Shown here in pieces: positions 30,540 through 38,874 of a DNA stretch of 58,157 bases. Source of the stretch: a virus. Below the pieces are notes generated by a model. That model saw nothing but the letters and a program-made list of their open reading frames with translations. It was not told the DNA's origin and made no database searches. The DNA is taken from the IMG/VR virus record IMGVR_UViG_3300023220_000531, positions 1-58,157 of that record; one strand, 5' to 3'. A program made the position numbers and the translations under genes. Positions within the stretch are counted from its first letter, which is position 1. Every line of letters starts with the position of its first letter.

Positions 30540-31400
30540 ATGACAGTACCCAATAATGTAGAAGAGACTAGTACAACAACTGGTACAGCAGCAATGGTTC
30601 TTCTTGGCGCGGTATCTGACGCTATAACTTGGTCAGCAGGTTTGGGAGCTTCGCGTAGATCAAATTACAGTATCATTCATCAAACAACAAGTGAATACGA
30701 AAACGGTACTGGATATATTGACGGTTCAGGAGATCTAGTAAGAGAGTTCGTAACAGACAGTTCAAACTCAAATAATATTGTAACTTTAACTACTGGAACT
30801 AAGAATGTATTAATTAGCCCATTAATACCTGGTCAAGTTGCTCCAGCTTACGGTATTAGCGATTTAGGGTTTGCGACTGCAAAGATACTAATGCCCGCCA
30901 ATGTTGTTGGAACATCTACGGTGGCTATTGTAGCGAACCGAATATACTACATACCTTTTGTGGTTATTAGGCCGGTTGCTGTAGACACAATTGGTATTGC
31001 TATAACCACGGGCGCAGGCTCCGCACCCCCTACCAATAAGATTCATTTAGCCCTTTATGATGTGGACCCTAATACAGGTGACCCCGGCTTTAAGCTATTT
31101 GAAAAGACAGACTTAGCACCAAATGCAACAGGACAGATAACAGGAACATTCACAGAGTTTACCCTACAACCGGGTCTATACTTTAGTGCTTTCTGGTGTG
31201 ATACAACCCCCACGGTGAGAGCACAGACTACCGTGGCACCACAGGTGTCAACAAATGCAGGAGATACAACAGCACTTACCATAACTACTTTCCATTTTCG
31301 CCCAGATCAATCTAGTTTATCAAGCCTTCCAACCACAGGTGATGCCAACGATGCAAGCAGCGGATCTTTCCCTCCAATAGTATTTCTAGGCCATTCATAA
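30540..31400 (+). CDS. Putative virion protein
   Basis: A 286-residue protein, Thr/Gly/Ala/Ser-rich with beta-type composition (VNNVVGTSTVAIVANRIYY... TTTFHFRPDQSS) and a mid-region DVDPNTGDPGFKLFEK. It looks like a structural protein (head fibre, decoration or tail spike type) rather than an enzyme. GGAGGT precedes the ATG; a possible -10 (TATACT) lies at about 30512. First gene after the terminator. Confidence 0.55.
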   Translation: MTVPNNVEETSTTTGTAAMVLLGAVSDAITWSAGLGASRRSNYSIIHQTTSEYENGTGYIDGSGDLVREFVTDSSNSNNIVTLTTGTKNVLISPLIPGQVAPAYGISDLGFATAKILMPANVVGTSTVAIVANRIYYIPFVVIRPVAVDTIGIAITTGAGSAPPTNKIHLALYDVDPNTGDPGFKLFEKTDLAPNATGQITGTFTEFTLQPGLYFSAFWCDTTPTVRAQTTVAPQVSTNAGDTTALTITTFHFRPDQSSLSSLPTTGDANDASSGSFPPIVFLGHS

Positions 31401-31831
31401 TGATTAATTATAACTGCGCACATGACGGGATTAACGAAGAGATTGCTCGCCAAGGTTACAAGAAATTCAGTAGAGATGGGGTGTGGTGGGCAGACGATGA
31501 AGTTGCAGTTCAAGCTATAATTGATAACTTTGATCATGTGGCATACGCAAAGCCGTTAACTAAAACCCGCATAATCAAAGAGGCGAGTAAGCGAGTTGCT
31601 GAAATCTACCCGTTTATAAACCCTGAAAAAGAAGAAGCTATTGGGTTATATGAGTTTGCGATTGATTTGTATTTATCAACTATTCCAGCAGCGAGAGAAG
31701 TGCTATCAGGAAGGCTTTTACAATTTAAAAATATTCACGACAAGGCGCAGGCAGCAATAGCTGTTATTGAAGCTTCAACTGATTGGCAGTTTATTCTAGA
31801 TTACGACGCTGTAACCGGTCCGGGGTGGTAA
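31400..31831 (+). CDS. Hypothetical protein, possibly a structural chaperone
   Basis: A 143-residue helical protein in a TAATG overlap with the previous gene. NYNCAHDGINEEIARQGYKKF and KTRIIKEASKRVAEIYPFINPEKEE are typical of small helical phage assembly proteins. No family identified. Confidence 0.5.
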   Translation: MINYNCAHDGINEEIARQGYKKFSRDGVWWADDEVAVQAIIDNFDHVAYAKPLTKTRIIKEASKRVAEIYPFINPEKEEAIGLYEFAIDLYLSTIPAAREVLSGRLLQFKNIHDKAQAAIAVIEASTDWQFILDYDAVTGPGW

Positions 31832-32353
31832 ATGGCTACAGGTCAGGGGCGATTCGGTTTAAGGCCGTTCGGTAGCGGTCGTTTTAGTTCTTTAGTTGAG
31901 GATGGCGGTACAGCTGGAGCCACAGGAACACTAGTTCCTACTTCTACCGAAGCCCAAATAGTCAGCGGTGGAAGAACACTAATCCTGACTCTCACGGATG
32001 ATACATGGGTAGCAGCCGGGGCGACATTTAACGCTCAACGACAGAATATTATTGACGGATTAGACAGCGCTCAATCTGAAACATTTGGTTGGAACAACGA
32101 GGTAAGGGATAACGAGGTAGTAACGGCGGTAGTAAGAACGTCTTCTACAGTGGTAACAATCACACTGACAGCATCAGCCAGCTATGATATTACCGCTACA
32201 GAGACAATTACAGCTACAATTCCCAATACAGCGTTAGTTACGGGGACTTCTGATATAATAGCGACACCGACATTCACAGTAACCCCAGCTGTTTTAAATT
32301 TCCCTTTAATAGAAACTCAACGAATAGTGAGACACAGTGGAAGATTCCATTAA
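31832..32353 (+). CDS. Putative virion protein, Ig-like
   Basis: A 173-residue protein following the previous gene without a gap. GRFGLRPFGSGRFSS at the start (a small phage structural motif) then a beta-rich Thr/Val/Ser region (TSTEAQIVSGGRTLILTLTDDTW, SSTVVTITLTASASYDIT). Likely a virion surface domain. Confidence 0.5.
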   Translation: MATGQGRFGLRPFGSGRFSSLVEDGGTAGATGTLVPTSTEAQIVSGGRTLILTLTDDTWVAAGATFNAQRQNIIDGLDSAQSETFGWNNEVRDNEVVTAVVRTSSTVVTITLTASASYDITATETITATIPNTALVTGTSDIIATPTFTVTPAVLNFPLIETQRIVRHSGRFH

Positions 32354-32654
32354 AATAGCCTTAAAACGCGGTATATGGTCTTGCGCCATTCATCAAATAC
32401 GAGTGAGGGCAGATCGGGATAGTGTGCTAATATTGATAGCGGATAAGATGGTTAGCTTCACTACCCCAGCTGCGCATAGAGCTGGCTTTTCTCTTGTAAA
32501 ATTAGCAGGGCGTGCGCTTCCCGGAGAATTTGTTATAATGTCAATCAACGGGTCAGATTTAGATTTGTTGCCTGAACATGCTTTAAAGGTCGGTGGTGCA
32601 TTATTACGCAAAGCCGATGATGTTGATGATTACCAATTGAGGAAAAACCAATGA
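32337..32654 (+). CDS. Hypothetical protein
   Basis: A 105-residue protein starting with GTG inside the end of the previous gene (17-base overlap). Basic/hydrophobic beta-like (VLILIADKMVSF), with no motif. Confidence 0.5.
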   Translation: MEDSIKIALKRGIWSCAIHQIRVRADRDSVLILIADKMVSFTTPAAHRAGFSLVKLAGRALPGEFVIMSINGSDLDLLPEHALKVGGALLRKADDVDDYQLRKNQ

Positions 32655-33112
32655 TCGGTCGTTTATATACAGTATCCGTCGGCTCACAAGCACAGACAGC
32701 CGCCAAAACACTTATCGAAATCGCGAGCGCAGCTGATTCAGTGACGCTTGTTGAGCGTTTGTGGATTAATCAAACCTCATTCGATACTTCCGAAAACCTG
32801 GGGACAAAAACCCAGCGTATCACTACGACTGGCACCGGGACCGCCACAGTGCCCGAACCATTGCAAGCTGGCGATGCGGCCTTTGGTGGCGTGGTAGAGA
32901 CTAACTCTACAGTAGAACCCACTTATACCGCTGGAACCGAGATTCTTGAGAACGGTTTCAATGTTCTGTCTGGTTATTTATGGACGCCAGCTAATGACGA
33001 TGAAATTATTGCGATTTCTCCTTCGGCCTTGGTAGGGATGAACTTGGACGTAGCCCCCAGCGCGAGCATGAATTTCAGTTATGGTTGTACATTGCGCGAA
33101 ATAGGCGGCTAA
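32651..33112 (+). CDS. Putative virion protein
   Basis: A 153-residue protein (ATGA overlap). Thr/Ala/Gly-rich with beta pattern (MIGRLYTVSVGSQAQTAAKTLIEI; TTTGTGTATVPEPLQAGDAAF; FSYGCTL). Structural look; no function assigned. Confidence 0.5.
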   Translation: MIGRLYTVSVGSQAQTAAKTLIEIASAADSVTLVERLWINQTSFDTSENLGTKTQRITTTGTGTATVPEPLQAGDAAFGGVVETNSTVEPTYTAGTEILENGFNVLSGYLWTPANDDEIIAISPSALVGMNLDVAPSASMNFSYGCTLREIGG

Positions 33113-33113
33113 T

Positions 33114-33962
33114 ATGTCCTTTGTCGTCTACAGGGTCGAGAGTAGGCGATTAAAGACCCCGACATCTATACCGTGGGCTGAACAGGCGCCGGCTGTTGCT
33201 GTTCCTTACCCTAGCTATCTGGAAAAGATAGCGATTCGTCGTGATCCATTAAAACGGAACGTTCTGGATGTAGAGCTTAACGTCTTTCCGTCTGCCCCCG
33301 TAGATTCATCCACATTCCTACCTGCTTGGTTCAATCAGAAAGAAAATAGATCTAATTTCGATACACGTCGATTAGATCCGACTCAATTAGATGAATATCC
33401 AGTCTTTGTTGATTCATCGACATTCCTTCCTGCATGGTTGTCTAAAGCTGCCAATCAGGTAGAATTTGATATAAACAAACAAGAAACACCTGAACTGAAT
33501 GAATATCCGGTTACGCCTGTTGACGCATCTGCCTTTATGCCAGCCTGGCTGTTGAAGCCAGCTAACCAATCAAGCTTTGATATAACCAGGCAGGAAGATC
33601 CAGAATTAAATGAATATCCTTTTGATCCTGCATTTTTATCAGGATTCTATCCGGGATCTGCATTAGCAAAAGCCAATAAGGTATGGTTTAGGCGCAAGCA
33701 TCAAGAAGTTCAAGAGTTTAACCTGTGGCCTGCAACGCCACCGACACCAGAGCAGCCACTCACAGCGTTTTTGCTGAAAAAGGCAAACATTTTAGAACCG
33801 CAAATACGTATACTACAATTAATCGAACCGCTATTTGTTGAATCTATTGTGCCACCTGTCATTATCAGGCATTGTCTGGTTAATGGATTATCGATTTTTG
33901 CCGTTGCCAGAGGACCGGTTCAAATTAAACCTGTAGCTTCTGGTGATGTGGAGATATGTTAA
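33114..33962 (+). CDS. Tandem-repeat virion-like protein
   Basis: A 282-residue protein mostly made of about five or six repeats of 36-37 residues from about residue 30 to 240: VDSSTFLPAWFNQ, VDSSTFLPAWLSK, VDASAFMPAWLLK, each followed by FDI or similar, Q and ELNEYP. The last copies (AFLSGFYPG; LTAFLLKKAN) are divergent. The C-terminal tail is different. The repetitive aromatic/Pro pattern suggests an elongated structural protein or a host-interaction module. No signal peptide. Confidence 0.55.
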   Translation: MSFVVYRVESRRLKTPTSIPWAEQAPAVAVPYPSYLEKIAIRRDPLKRNVLDVELNVFPSAPVDSSTFLPAWFNQKENRSNFDTRRLDPTQLDEYPVFVDSSTFLPAWLSKAANQVEFDINKQETPELNEYPVTPVDASAFMPAWLLKPANQSSFDITRQEDPELNEYPFDPAFLSGFYPGSALAKANKVWFRRKHQEVQEFNLWPATPPTPEQPLTAFLLKKANILEPQIRILQLIEPLFVESIVPPVIIRHCLVNGLSIFAVARGPVQIKPVASGDVEIC

Positions 33963-34298
33963 ATGTCTAATCAGTTTTTAGAATTAAACACGAACGCCAT
34001 TAGAGTCAATGGGCTTCAGTTTGAAGATGAAAAAGGTGTCTTGAATTTCGATAACGTTGCCACTGTGCAAGTGACCTTAAAAAAAGATGGGATAAATGTT
34101 CTTCCAGATGTTTGGCCATTAAACGTGCCTTATATTGCCACAACAAATGGAATCTACTACGCATCTTTCGATGCCGCACTTCAGATAGTAGATGGCGACG
34201 TGGTTGAAACCACAGTTGAATCTTCCAGCGTTAATGCGATTGGCAATTGGCGAGAAGATGTAAGAGTTTATACAAGGCCTCTTGACGGCTCACCCTAA
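33963..34298 (+). CDS. Hypothetical virion-like protein
   Basis: A 111-residue protein starting three bases after the tandem-repeat gene's stop codon begins. Beta-rich (FLELNTNAIRVNGLQFEDEKG, VTTIEVTLKKDG-like) with GNWREDVRVYTRPL at the end. Last gene of the virion-like block. Function unknown. Confidence 0.5.
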   Translation: MSNQFLELNTNAIRVNGLQFEDEKGVLNFDNVATVQVTLKKDGINVLPDVWPLNVPYIATTNGIYYASFDAALQIVDGDVVETTVESSSVNAIGNWREDVRVYTRPLDGSP

Positions 34299-34301
34299 AA
34301 G

Positions 34302-34330
34302 TTGACATTGTACGACATTACGTCCATATT
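34302..34330 (+). promoter_or_regulatory. Promoter for the small-gene cluster
   Basis: TTGACA at 34302-34307, a 17-base spacer, CATATT at 34325-34330, in the only gap of this region (34299-34362). The gap before the 45325 gene also has a perfect TTGACAT followed by a TCCA at the same distance, but a poor -10. Confidence 0.6.
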
Positions 34331-34362
34331 TAGATCTCTTTTAATCAAACGAGATCATTATT

Positions 34363-34581
34363 ATGAGTTTCACACATCGATTAAATTCAAGAGTTACCCT
34401 TTCTGAAAGCGGCGAAACTGGTAAAGTTGTTGGCAGGGCTCAGTACACTACAGCCGATAATTCATACTATATCCGATACAAAGCTGCAGACGGCCGACAG
34501 GTTGAGTCCTGGTGGACAGAAGGCGCCATTGCCGACAAACCCAAAAAGAAAGCGGCCATAAAGAAGGCGGCTAAAAAGTAA
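34363..34581 (+). CDS. Small basic conserved phage protein
   Basis: A 72-residue protein: beta-type segment (FTHRLNSRVTLSESGETGKVVGRAQY; YYIRYKAADGRQVESWWTEGAI) and a Lys/Ala-rich tail (KPKKKAAIKKAAKK). The first part looks like a small SH3-type barrel. A known small phage family of unknown function; the basic tail suggests nucleic acid contact. Coupled to the next gene. Confidence 0.6.
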   Translation: MSFTHRLNSRVTLSESGETGKVVGRAQYTTADNSYYIRYKAADGRQVESWWTEGAIADKPKKKAAIKKAAKK

Positions 34582-34772
34582 TGAATAAAGCGCTCCCTCA
34601 ATCGTTGTCTAGTTACCTACAAAAGGAACTTGGTATTACCCGGGCAGAATTTTCACGTCTCGAGAAAACACCAATGCCAACATTGAGGGATCGCTGGAAT
34701 ACTGAACGCGGTAGAAAATCAATCGAAGATGCGGTGTTTGTCCGTAAGCATAAGGGGATTGATATTGAATAA
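34581..34772 (+). CDS. Small hypothetical protein, HTH-like
   Basis: A 63-residue protein with ITRAEFSRLEKTPMPTLRDRWNTER, a helix-turn-helix-like spacing (S..L.....TL..R). Possibly DNA-binding. Overlaps the next gene by eight bases. Confidence 0.45.
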   Translation: MNKALPQSLSSYLQKELGITRAEFSRLEKTPMPTLRDRWNTERGRKSIEDAVFVRKHKGIDIE

Positions 34773-34998
34773 AATCACTATTTGGATAGCAATGGATTCT
34801 GACCATCGTATAGATGTAAAGTCTTCGATATTGGAAAACAACGGTGCATCTGTTTTATTTAGTCGTGAATGGTGGTCATATGGCGGTGATAGTGAATTCT
34901 ATTTTTATGCCCAGACAGAAGAAGCCGCAAAAAAAGCATTGAAAATCAGACTCCAAGAAAAAATAAATAAATATCAAAAAGTTATAGAGGGTTTGTAA
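34765..34998 (+). CDS. Small hypothetical protein (TTG start)
   Basis: A 77-residue protein starting with TTG, AAGGGG ten bases upstream. Beta/aromatic N-terminal part (MNKITIWIAMDSDHRIDVKSS; FSREWWSYGGDSEFYFYAQ) then a Lys-rich helix. The longer frame beginning at 34729 has no RBS. No family recognised. Confidence 0.5.
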   Translation: MNKITIWIAMDSDHRIDVKSSILENNGASVLFSREWWSYGGDSEFYFYAQTEEAAKKALKIRLQEKINKYQKVIEGL

Positions 34999-35192
34999 TG
35001 AATAATCGCATACCACCAGAGCCACCAACACCACCTGAAGGCCGGTTAGTGTGTGGCGCTTGCGGTTATAGCGCTCCGAAGTCAGAATTCAATCACGATG
35101 TTTGGCATAAACCTGAATTGATAACGATGTGCATATTGTTTTCACTGTTTCCCTTGTCAGTAATAATTATTGTTTTGACGGAGATTTTTTGA
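34998..35192 (+). CDS. Small membrane protein with CxxC
   Basis: A 64-residue protein: Pro-rich start (IPPEPPTPPEGR), one LVCGACGYS pair, then a C-terminal hydrophobic segment (MCILFSLFPLSVIIIVLTEIF). Tail-anchored inner-membrane protein; unknown function. Overlaps the next gene by one base. Confidence 0.55.
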   Translation: MNNRIPPEPPTPPEGRLVCGACGYSAPKSEFNHDVWHKPELITMCILFSLFPLSVIIIVLTEIF

Positions 35193-35377
35193 TGATCAAG
35201 CTATTCAAAAGGCCAGAAAGACAGCCACGAATCGTTATGTTTGATCCATCAAAAGTAAACATGCCAAGTGAAAGGCACGCAAACCAATTGGAATTAGATC
35301 AAATTCGAAAGGCTAGACTTGAAGCAATCGTTGAAATATTCGGCATTAATCGTAAATACCTTGGGAAGTCAGAATGA
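35192..35377 (+). CDS. Small hypothetical protein
   Basis: A 61-residue protein starting at the ATG at 35192 (MIKLFKRPERQPRIVMFDPS). An upstream start at 35129 overlaps the previous gene's membrane segment and is less likely. Basic; C-terminal helix (ELDQIRKARLEAIVEIFGINRKYL). No motif. Confidence 0.5.
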   Translation: MIKLFKRPERQPRIVMFDPSKVNMPSERHANQLELDQIRKARLEAIVEIFGINRKYLGKSE

Positions 35378-35718
35378 AAACCACACAGCAAGCCGCTGAA
35401 AACCTTACCAAAGCATGTAGGGAATTTGCCAGAGTAGTACGAAAAGCTTTGTTCTGTTCCAGGGGTATTCATTGTCGCATGAAATACGACAGCGGTTTTA
35501 AACATGATTTTCTCGGCGCCGGCACTTGTCAGGATTGCGGTAAGAAAAATGAGAGTAGAATTCCTCCTGCCATGCCAAGAGTTAAAACAACGCCAAGCCA
35601 TGAATTTGAAGAAGGTCGTTACATAGTGACTGGTGCTAAATACATCGGCGAAGGAAAATGGAAAGGCATGATAAACGGTGTCGAAAGTGAGCTTATAATT
35701 GTCAAGGAATTGCAATAA
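35374..35718 (+). CDS. Hypothetical protein with zinc-type Cys pairs
   Basis: A 114-residue protein (ATGA overlap). Helical N-terminus (NLTKACREFARVVRKALFCSRG), then HCRMKYDSG and GTCQDCGKKNE. Possible zinc site. Function unknown. Confidence 0.5.
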   Translation: MKTTQQAAENLTKACREFARVVRKALFCSRGIHCRMKYDSGFKHDFLGAGTCQDCGKKNESRIPPAMPRVKTTPSHEFEEGRYIVTGAKYIGEGKWKGMINGVESELIIVKELQ

Positions 35719-35747
35719 ATTATTTGCCTTATTATTAGGAGACAAGC

Positions 35748-35969
35748 ATGCCATCAATATCGAACGAACAGTACATAGAAAATGCAGTCAGAAATAGATA
35801 TCAGGGTTACAGGATGATAAAAACTCCGGCGTCAAAAGAAAAGCTAGAATGTGTAAAACAAATGAACAGCAAGATAGTAACTATGGACCAGGTACACACA
35901 TTCGCACAAGAAACAGCAAAGCAGATAGGTTTTTCTGGTCATTTTGAGCTGAAATTTGAATCATTGTGA
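35748..35969 (+). CDS. Small hypothetical protein
   Basis: A 73-residue protein with a strong AGGAG upstream. Helical, basic/acidic mix (SNEQYIENAVRNRYQGYRMIK...). No motif. Confidence 0.5.
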   Translation: MPSISNEQYIENAVRNRYQGYRMIKTPASKEKLECVKQMNSKIVTMDQVHTFAQETAKQIGFSGHFELKFESL

Positions 35970-36157
35970 TAGTCACCGAAGAAGAAGCCAAAAAGATGTT
36001 TTGCCCTATTGTCGGTGGTAAGTGTGTTGCTTCTGAGTGTATGGGATGGGAACAAGACTATGACTTTATTCTTGGTTCTGATTCAGAATATCCATTTGTA
36101 CCTAAGGCAGAAAAAACCCCAAATGGTAAAGGCTATTGTAGAGTGATCAAGAAATGA
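35966..36157 (+). CDS. Small Cys-containing protein
   Basis: A 63-residue protein starting with GTG in the previous stop (GTGA). MFCPIVGGKCVASECMGW and GKGYCRVIKK give four Cys that could bind a metal. Similar short C..C..C proteins occur in many phages. Unknown function. Confidence 0.55.
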   Translation: MIVTEEEAKKMFCPIVGGKCVASECMGWEQDYDFILGSDSEYPFVPKAEKTPNGKGYCRVIKK

Positions 36158-36447
36158 AACGTGATATCCAGCCAAAATATGAACAAGGCATATACAAACG
36201 ATTCAATTGGTTTCAGTGGGATGAATGTTGTAATTGCCATAAAGAATTCAGGCGTGAAGATGGTTGGCGGTTTCTAGCCGGTCCATTCTGTGGAGGTAAA
36301 GGCCACTGGAATTATATTTGTGAATCATGTGCACCAACCAAACAAGACGCGCATAAAATGGCCATTAGCGGGTGTTACATGCCCAAAAGACCACCTCCCC
36401 CAGCATGCCCACCACAAAAAAGCGGGATTGGAGCGACAATCGTATGA
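36154..36447 (+). CDS. Hypothetical Cys-rich protein
   Basis: A 97-residue protein (ATGA overlap). DECCNCHKEF and YICESCAPTKQ form a zinc-ribbon-like cluster; the end is Pro-rich (PKRPPPPACPPQ). Directly before the terminase genes. Function unknown. Confidence 0.55.
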   Translation: MKRDIQPKYEQGIYKRFNWFQWDECCNCHKEFRREDGWRFLAGPFCGGKGHWNYICESCAPTKQDAHKMAISGCYMPKRPPPPACPPQKSGIGATIV

Positions 36448-36469
36448 AAACAATAAGGGCTATGAAGTA

Positions 36470-36970
36470 ATGAGCCAGCAGAATCCAACAATCACACAGG
36501 CCAATAAATACGCTAAGAACTTTATTCTCTATGGGGATATGTCAAAAGCTTTTATGGTCGCATTTCCTGATTCCAAATTAAAGCCAGCAGGTGTAAATAC
36601 TAAAGCCTCAGCAATTCATAAAACAGTTGAGATTCAGTTGAGAATTGAAGCCTTGCAGCTGGCAGCCAAGAAAGCAGCTGAGAAAAAGTTTGCTTTGACC
36701 ACCAATGACCTACAAAAAACTCTCTCTAAGGTGATGAAAAAAGGACTGTCTGACAAAAAAGATAAGCATGGAAATAAATCTGCACAAAACCTTTCAGCTG
36801 TCGTATCAGCAATAAAAGAAGTCAATTTAATGAATGGCAACCATGCCAAAATACAAGCTAATATAGAACTTACCCCGGGCGATGGCGCAAGTATGGAAAT
36901 GAAAGTAACAAGCGATCCGAAAGAATCTGGTAAGGCATACCAGGCAATGTTGAACGGCAATAATGAATGA
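36470..36970 (+). CDS. terS: Terminase small subunit
   Basis: A 166-residue protein starting at the ATG at 36470. The first 50 residues have an HTH-like helix pattern (TITQANKYAKNFILYGDMSKAFMVAFPDSK), followed by a long charged helical region (VEIQLRIEALQLAAKKAAEKKF; LSKVMKKGLSDKKDKHGN). This is the usual small terminase layout (DNA binding, oligomerisation) and it immediately precedes the large subunit, overlapping it by eight bases. Confidence 0.75.
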   Translation: MSQQNPTITQANKYAKNFILYGDMSKAFMVAFPDSKLKPAGVNTKASAIHKTVEIQLRIEALQLAAKKAAEKKFALTTNDLQKTLSKVMKKGLSDKKDKHGNKSAQNLSAVVSAIKEVNLMNGNHAKIQANIELTPGDGASMEMKVTSDPKESGKAYQAMLNGNNE

Positions 36971-38546
36971 TTTCGATTTCAAGAACCCAGATTACCCAGC
37001 TGTATTCGAGGAAAGGGCCAGGCGGTTAACATGGCTTAGGGCCAACCCTGAACAACTTGGTCACTTAAAATTCTATTACAAAGAAAATATAGCGCAATTC
37101 ATCACTGATTGGGGCATGACTTATGACCCTAGAAACGCTAATACTAAATACCCTTCAATCCTCCCGTTCATACTTTTTCAACGACAAATCGAATTCATCG
37201 AAGAGTTAATTTATTGTTGGCAGAACAATCTACCTCTTGTCGTGCCAAAGTCTCGAGAAATGGGTTTGAGCTGGTTATGTATCGGTGCTGCATGTTCTAT
37301 TGCGCTTCTTAATGATGGGTTTGTTGCTGGTTTTGGGAGTCGTACAGCCGAATATGTGGATAAGATAGGATTTCCCAAGTCATTGTTTTATAAAGCCAGA
37401 ATGTTCTTGAAATTCCTTCCTGTTGAGTTTCGTGGTGGTTTCGATGAAAAGCGACATGCACCACATATGCGAATCAACATACCTGATACCGGTTCATATT
37501 TAACTGGTGAGGCAGGGGATAATATAGGCCGCGGTGACAGGACTTCTATTTATTTTATTGATGAAAGCTCTCATCTTGAAAGACCTCACTTAATCGAAGC
37601 ATCGTTATCACAAACTACTAATTGCCGCATCGACGTATCAACTGTGAATGGCACTGATAATCCTTTTTATACAAAAGTTATTGGTGGAAAAATACGCTCT
37701 TTCCCATTCCATTGGCGCGAGGATCCCAGAAAAGACCAAGCCTGGTATGACAAACAGGTAGAAGAACTCGACCCGGTTACGATAGCCCAAGAAATAGACA
37801 TGGATTTCCAGGCATCAAAAGAAGGAATCATTATCCCCAGCAAATGGGTACAGGCTGCTATTGGTGCACATAAAAAGCTCGGTATTGAGCCAACAGGGAC
37901 AAGGCAAGGGGCAATGGATGTTGCCGATAGGGGTAAAGATAAAAACGCCTTCTCAGGTAGATATGGTTTTTTACTGGAATTTCTAGAATCGTGGAGCGGC
38001 AAGGATGCAACAGAGGATATTTTTGAATCGGTAGAAAAGGTATTCGTGATATGTGACACCGAAGATTACGATTTATTTTATTACGAGTCAGATGGTCTTG
38101 GCGCCGGTGTCCGTGGTGACGCGAGAGTTATCAATGAAAGGCGTAAAGAAGAAGATCAAAAACAAATAGCGGTCGCATCATTTAGGGCATCAGGTGAGGT
38201 GGTGGATCCAAAGAAAGAAATGGTGAAGGGTCGAAAAAATAAAGACTATTTTTACAATCACAAGGCCCAGGGATGGTGGTGGCTGAGGATTCTATTCCAG
38301 AATACTTGGCGAGCACTACAGGGTAAACCGTACGATATTGATAAAATTATATCAATTGATGAGAATTTGGCAGAACTTCAGAAGCTATGTACTGAATTAT
38401 CGCAACCGACCTATTCACTAAAAAACGGTAAAATACTAGTTAACAAACAACCAGACGGATCCTTGTCGCCAAATTTGGCAGACTCGGTTATGATTAATTA
38501 CGCGCCTGTTAAGCTAGGAAGAGAAGTCAGAGTTGTAGTTATATAA
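36963..38546 (+). CDS. terL: Terminase large subunit
   Basis: A 527-residue protein. ATPase: Walker A-type VPKSREMGLSW at 94-104 and Walker B IYFIDESS with D200/E201. Nuclease domain: GAMDVADRGKDKNAF (Asp319), then YYESDGLGAG (Asp377), matching the RNase H-like fold. It packages DNA into proheads and makes the cuts. Packaging mode is not obvious; the circular assembly fits headful packaging, though pac or cos could not be located. Confidence 0.9.
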   Translation: MNDFDFKNPDYPAVFEERARRLTWLRANPEQLGHLKFYYKENIAQFITDWGMTYDPRNANTKYPSILPFILFQRQIEFIEELIYCWQNNLPLVVPKSREMGLSWLCIGAACSIALLNDGFVAGFGSRTAEYVDKIGFPKSLFYKARMFLKFLPVEFRGGFDEKRHAPHMRINIPDTGSYLTGEAGDNIGRGDRTSIYFIDESSHLERPHLIEASLSQTTNCRIDVSTVNGTDNPFYTKVIGGKIRSFPFHWREDPRKDQAWYDKQVEELDPVTIAQEIDMDFQASKEGIIIPSKWVQAAIGAHKKLGIEPTGTRQGAMDVADRGKDKNAFSGRYGFLLEFLESWSGKDATEDIFESVEKVFVICDTEDYDLFYYESDGLGAGVRGDARVINERRKEEDQKQIAVASFRASGEVVDPKKEMVKGRKNKDYFYNHKAQGWWWLRILFQNTWRALQGKPYDIDKIISIDENLAELQKLCTELSQPTYSLKNGKILVNKQPDGSLSPNLADSVMINYAPVKLGREVRVVVI

Positions 38547-38555
38547 GAGGTTAAA

Positions 38556-38864
38556 ATGACAACAGAAAACACACAAATTCAATACGATATTTTGTTAACA
38601 AAAATAATTTCAATAGCAATATTCACCGGGCTTATCGTGTCGGTATTTCACGCACAATCTATTTATGTGCTATTGTTGCAAATATCCAGCGTTATTGGCG
38701 TGTTTTGTCTAATGGGTTATTTGTTTATGGCAACGATGTTTTTAAATGCATGCAGCGTCAAAAACGACACATTAGCAAATCGTTTCAAAATGGCTGCAAC
38801 GTGCTTTCAGTGGGCTTCTGCGTTGATGTCTTCGGTGGTAACAATACTACTTACAATTATATAG
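38556..38864 (+). CDS. Small membrane protein between terminase and portal
   Basis: A 102-residue protein with three hydrophobic segments (about 17-35, 39-66, 80-100), AAGAGG upstream. Small membrane proteins here are unusual; possible roles include holin-like or prohead assembly function. No family recognised. Confidence 0.55.
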   Translation: MTTENTQIQYDILLTKIISIAIFTGLIVSVFHAQSIYVLLLQISSVIGVFCLMGYLFMATMFLNACSVKNDTLANRFKMAATCFQWASALMSSVVTILLTII

Positions 38865-38874
38865 AGCTTCTGAA

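Noticed and set aside
36290-36469. N-terminal extension of the terminase small subunit
   Set aside because: It overlaps the Cys-rich gene at 36154-36447 in another frame; the ATG at 36470 gives a normal-size subunit.
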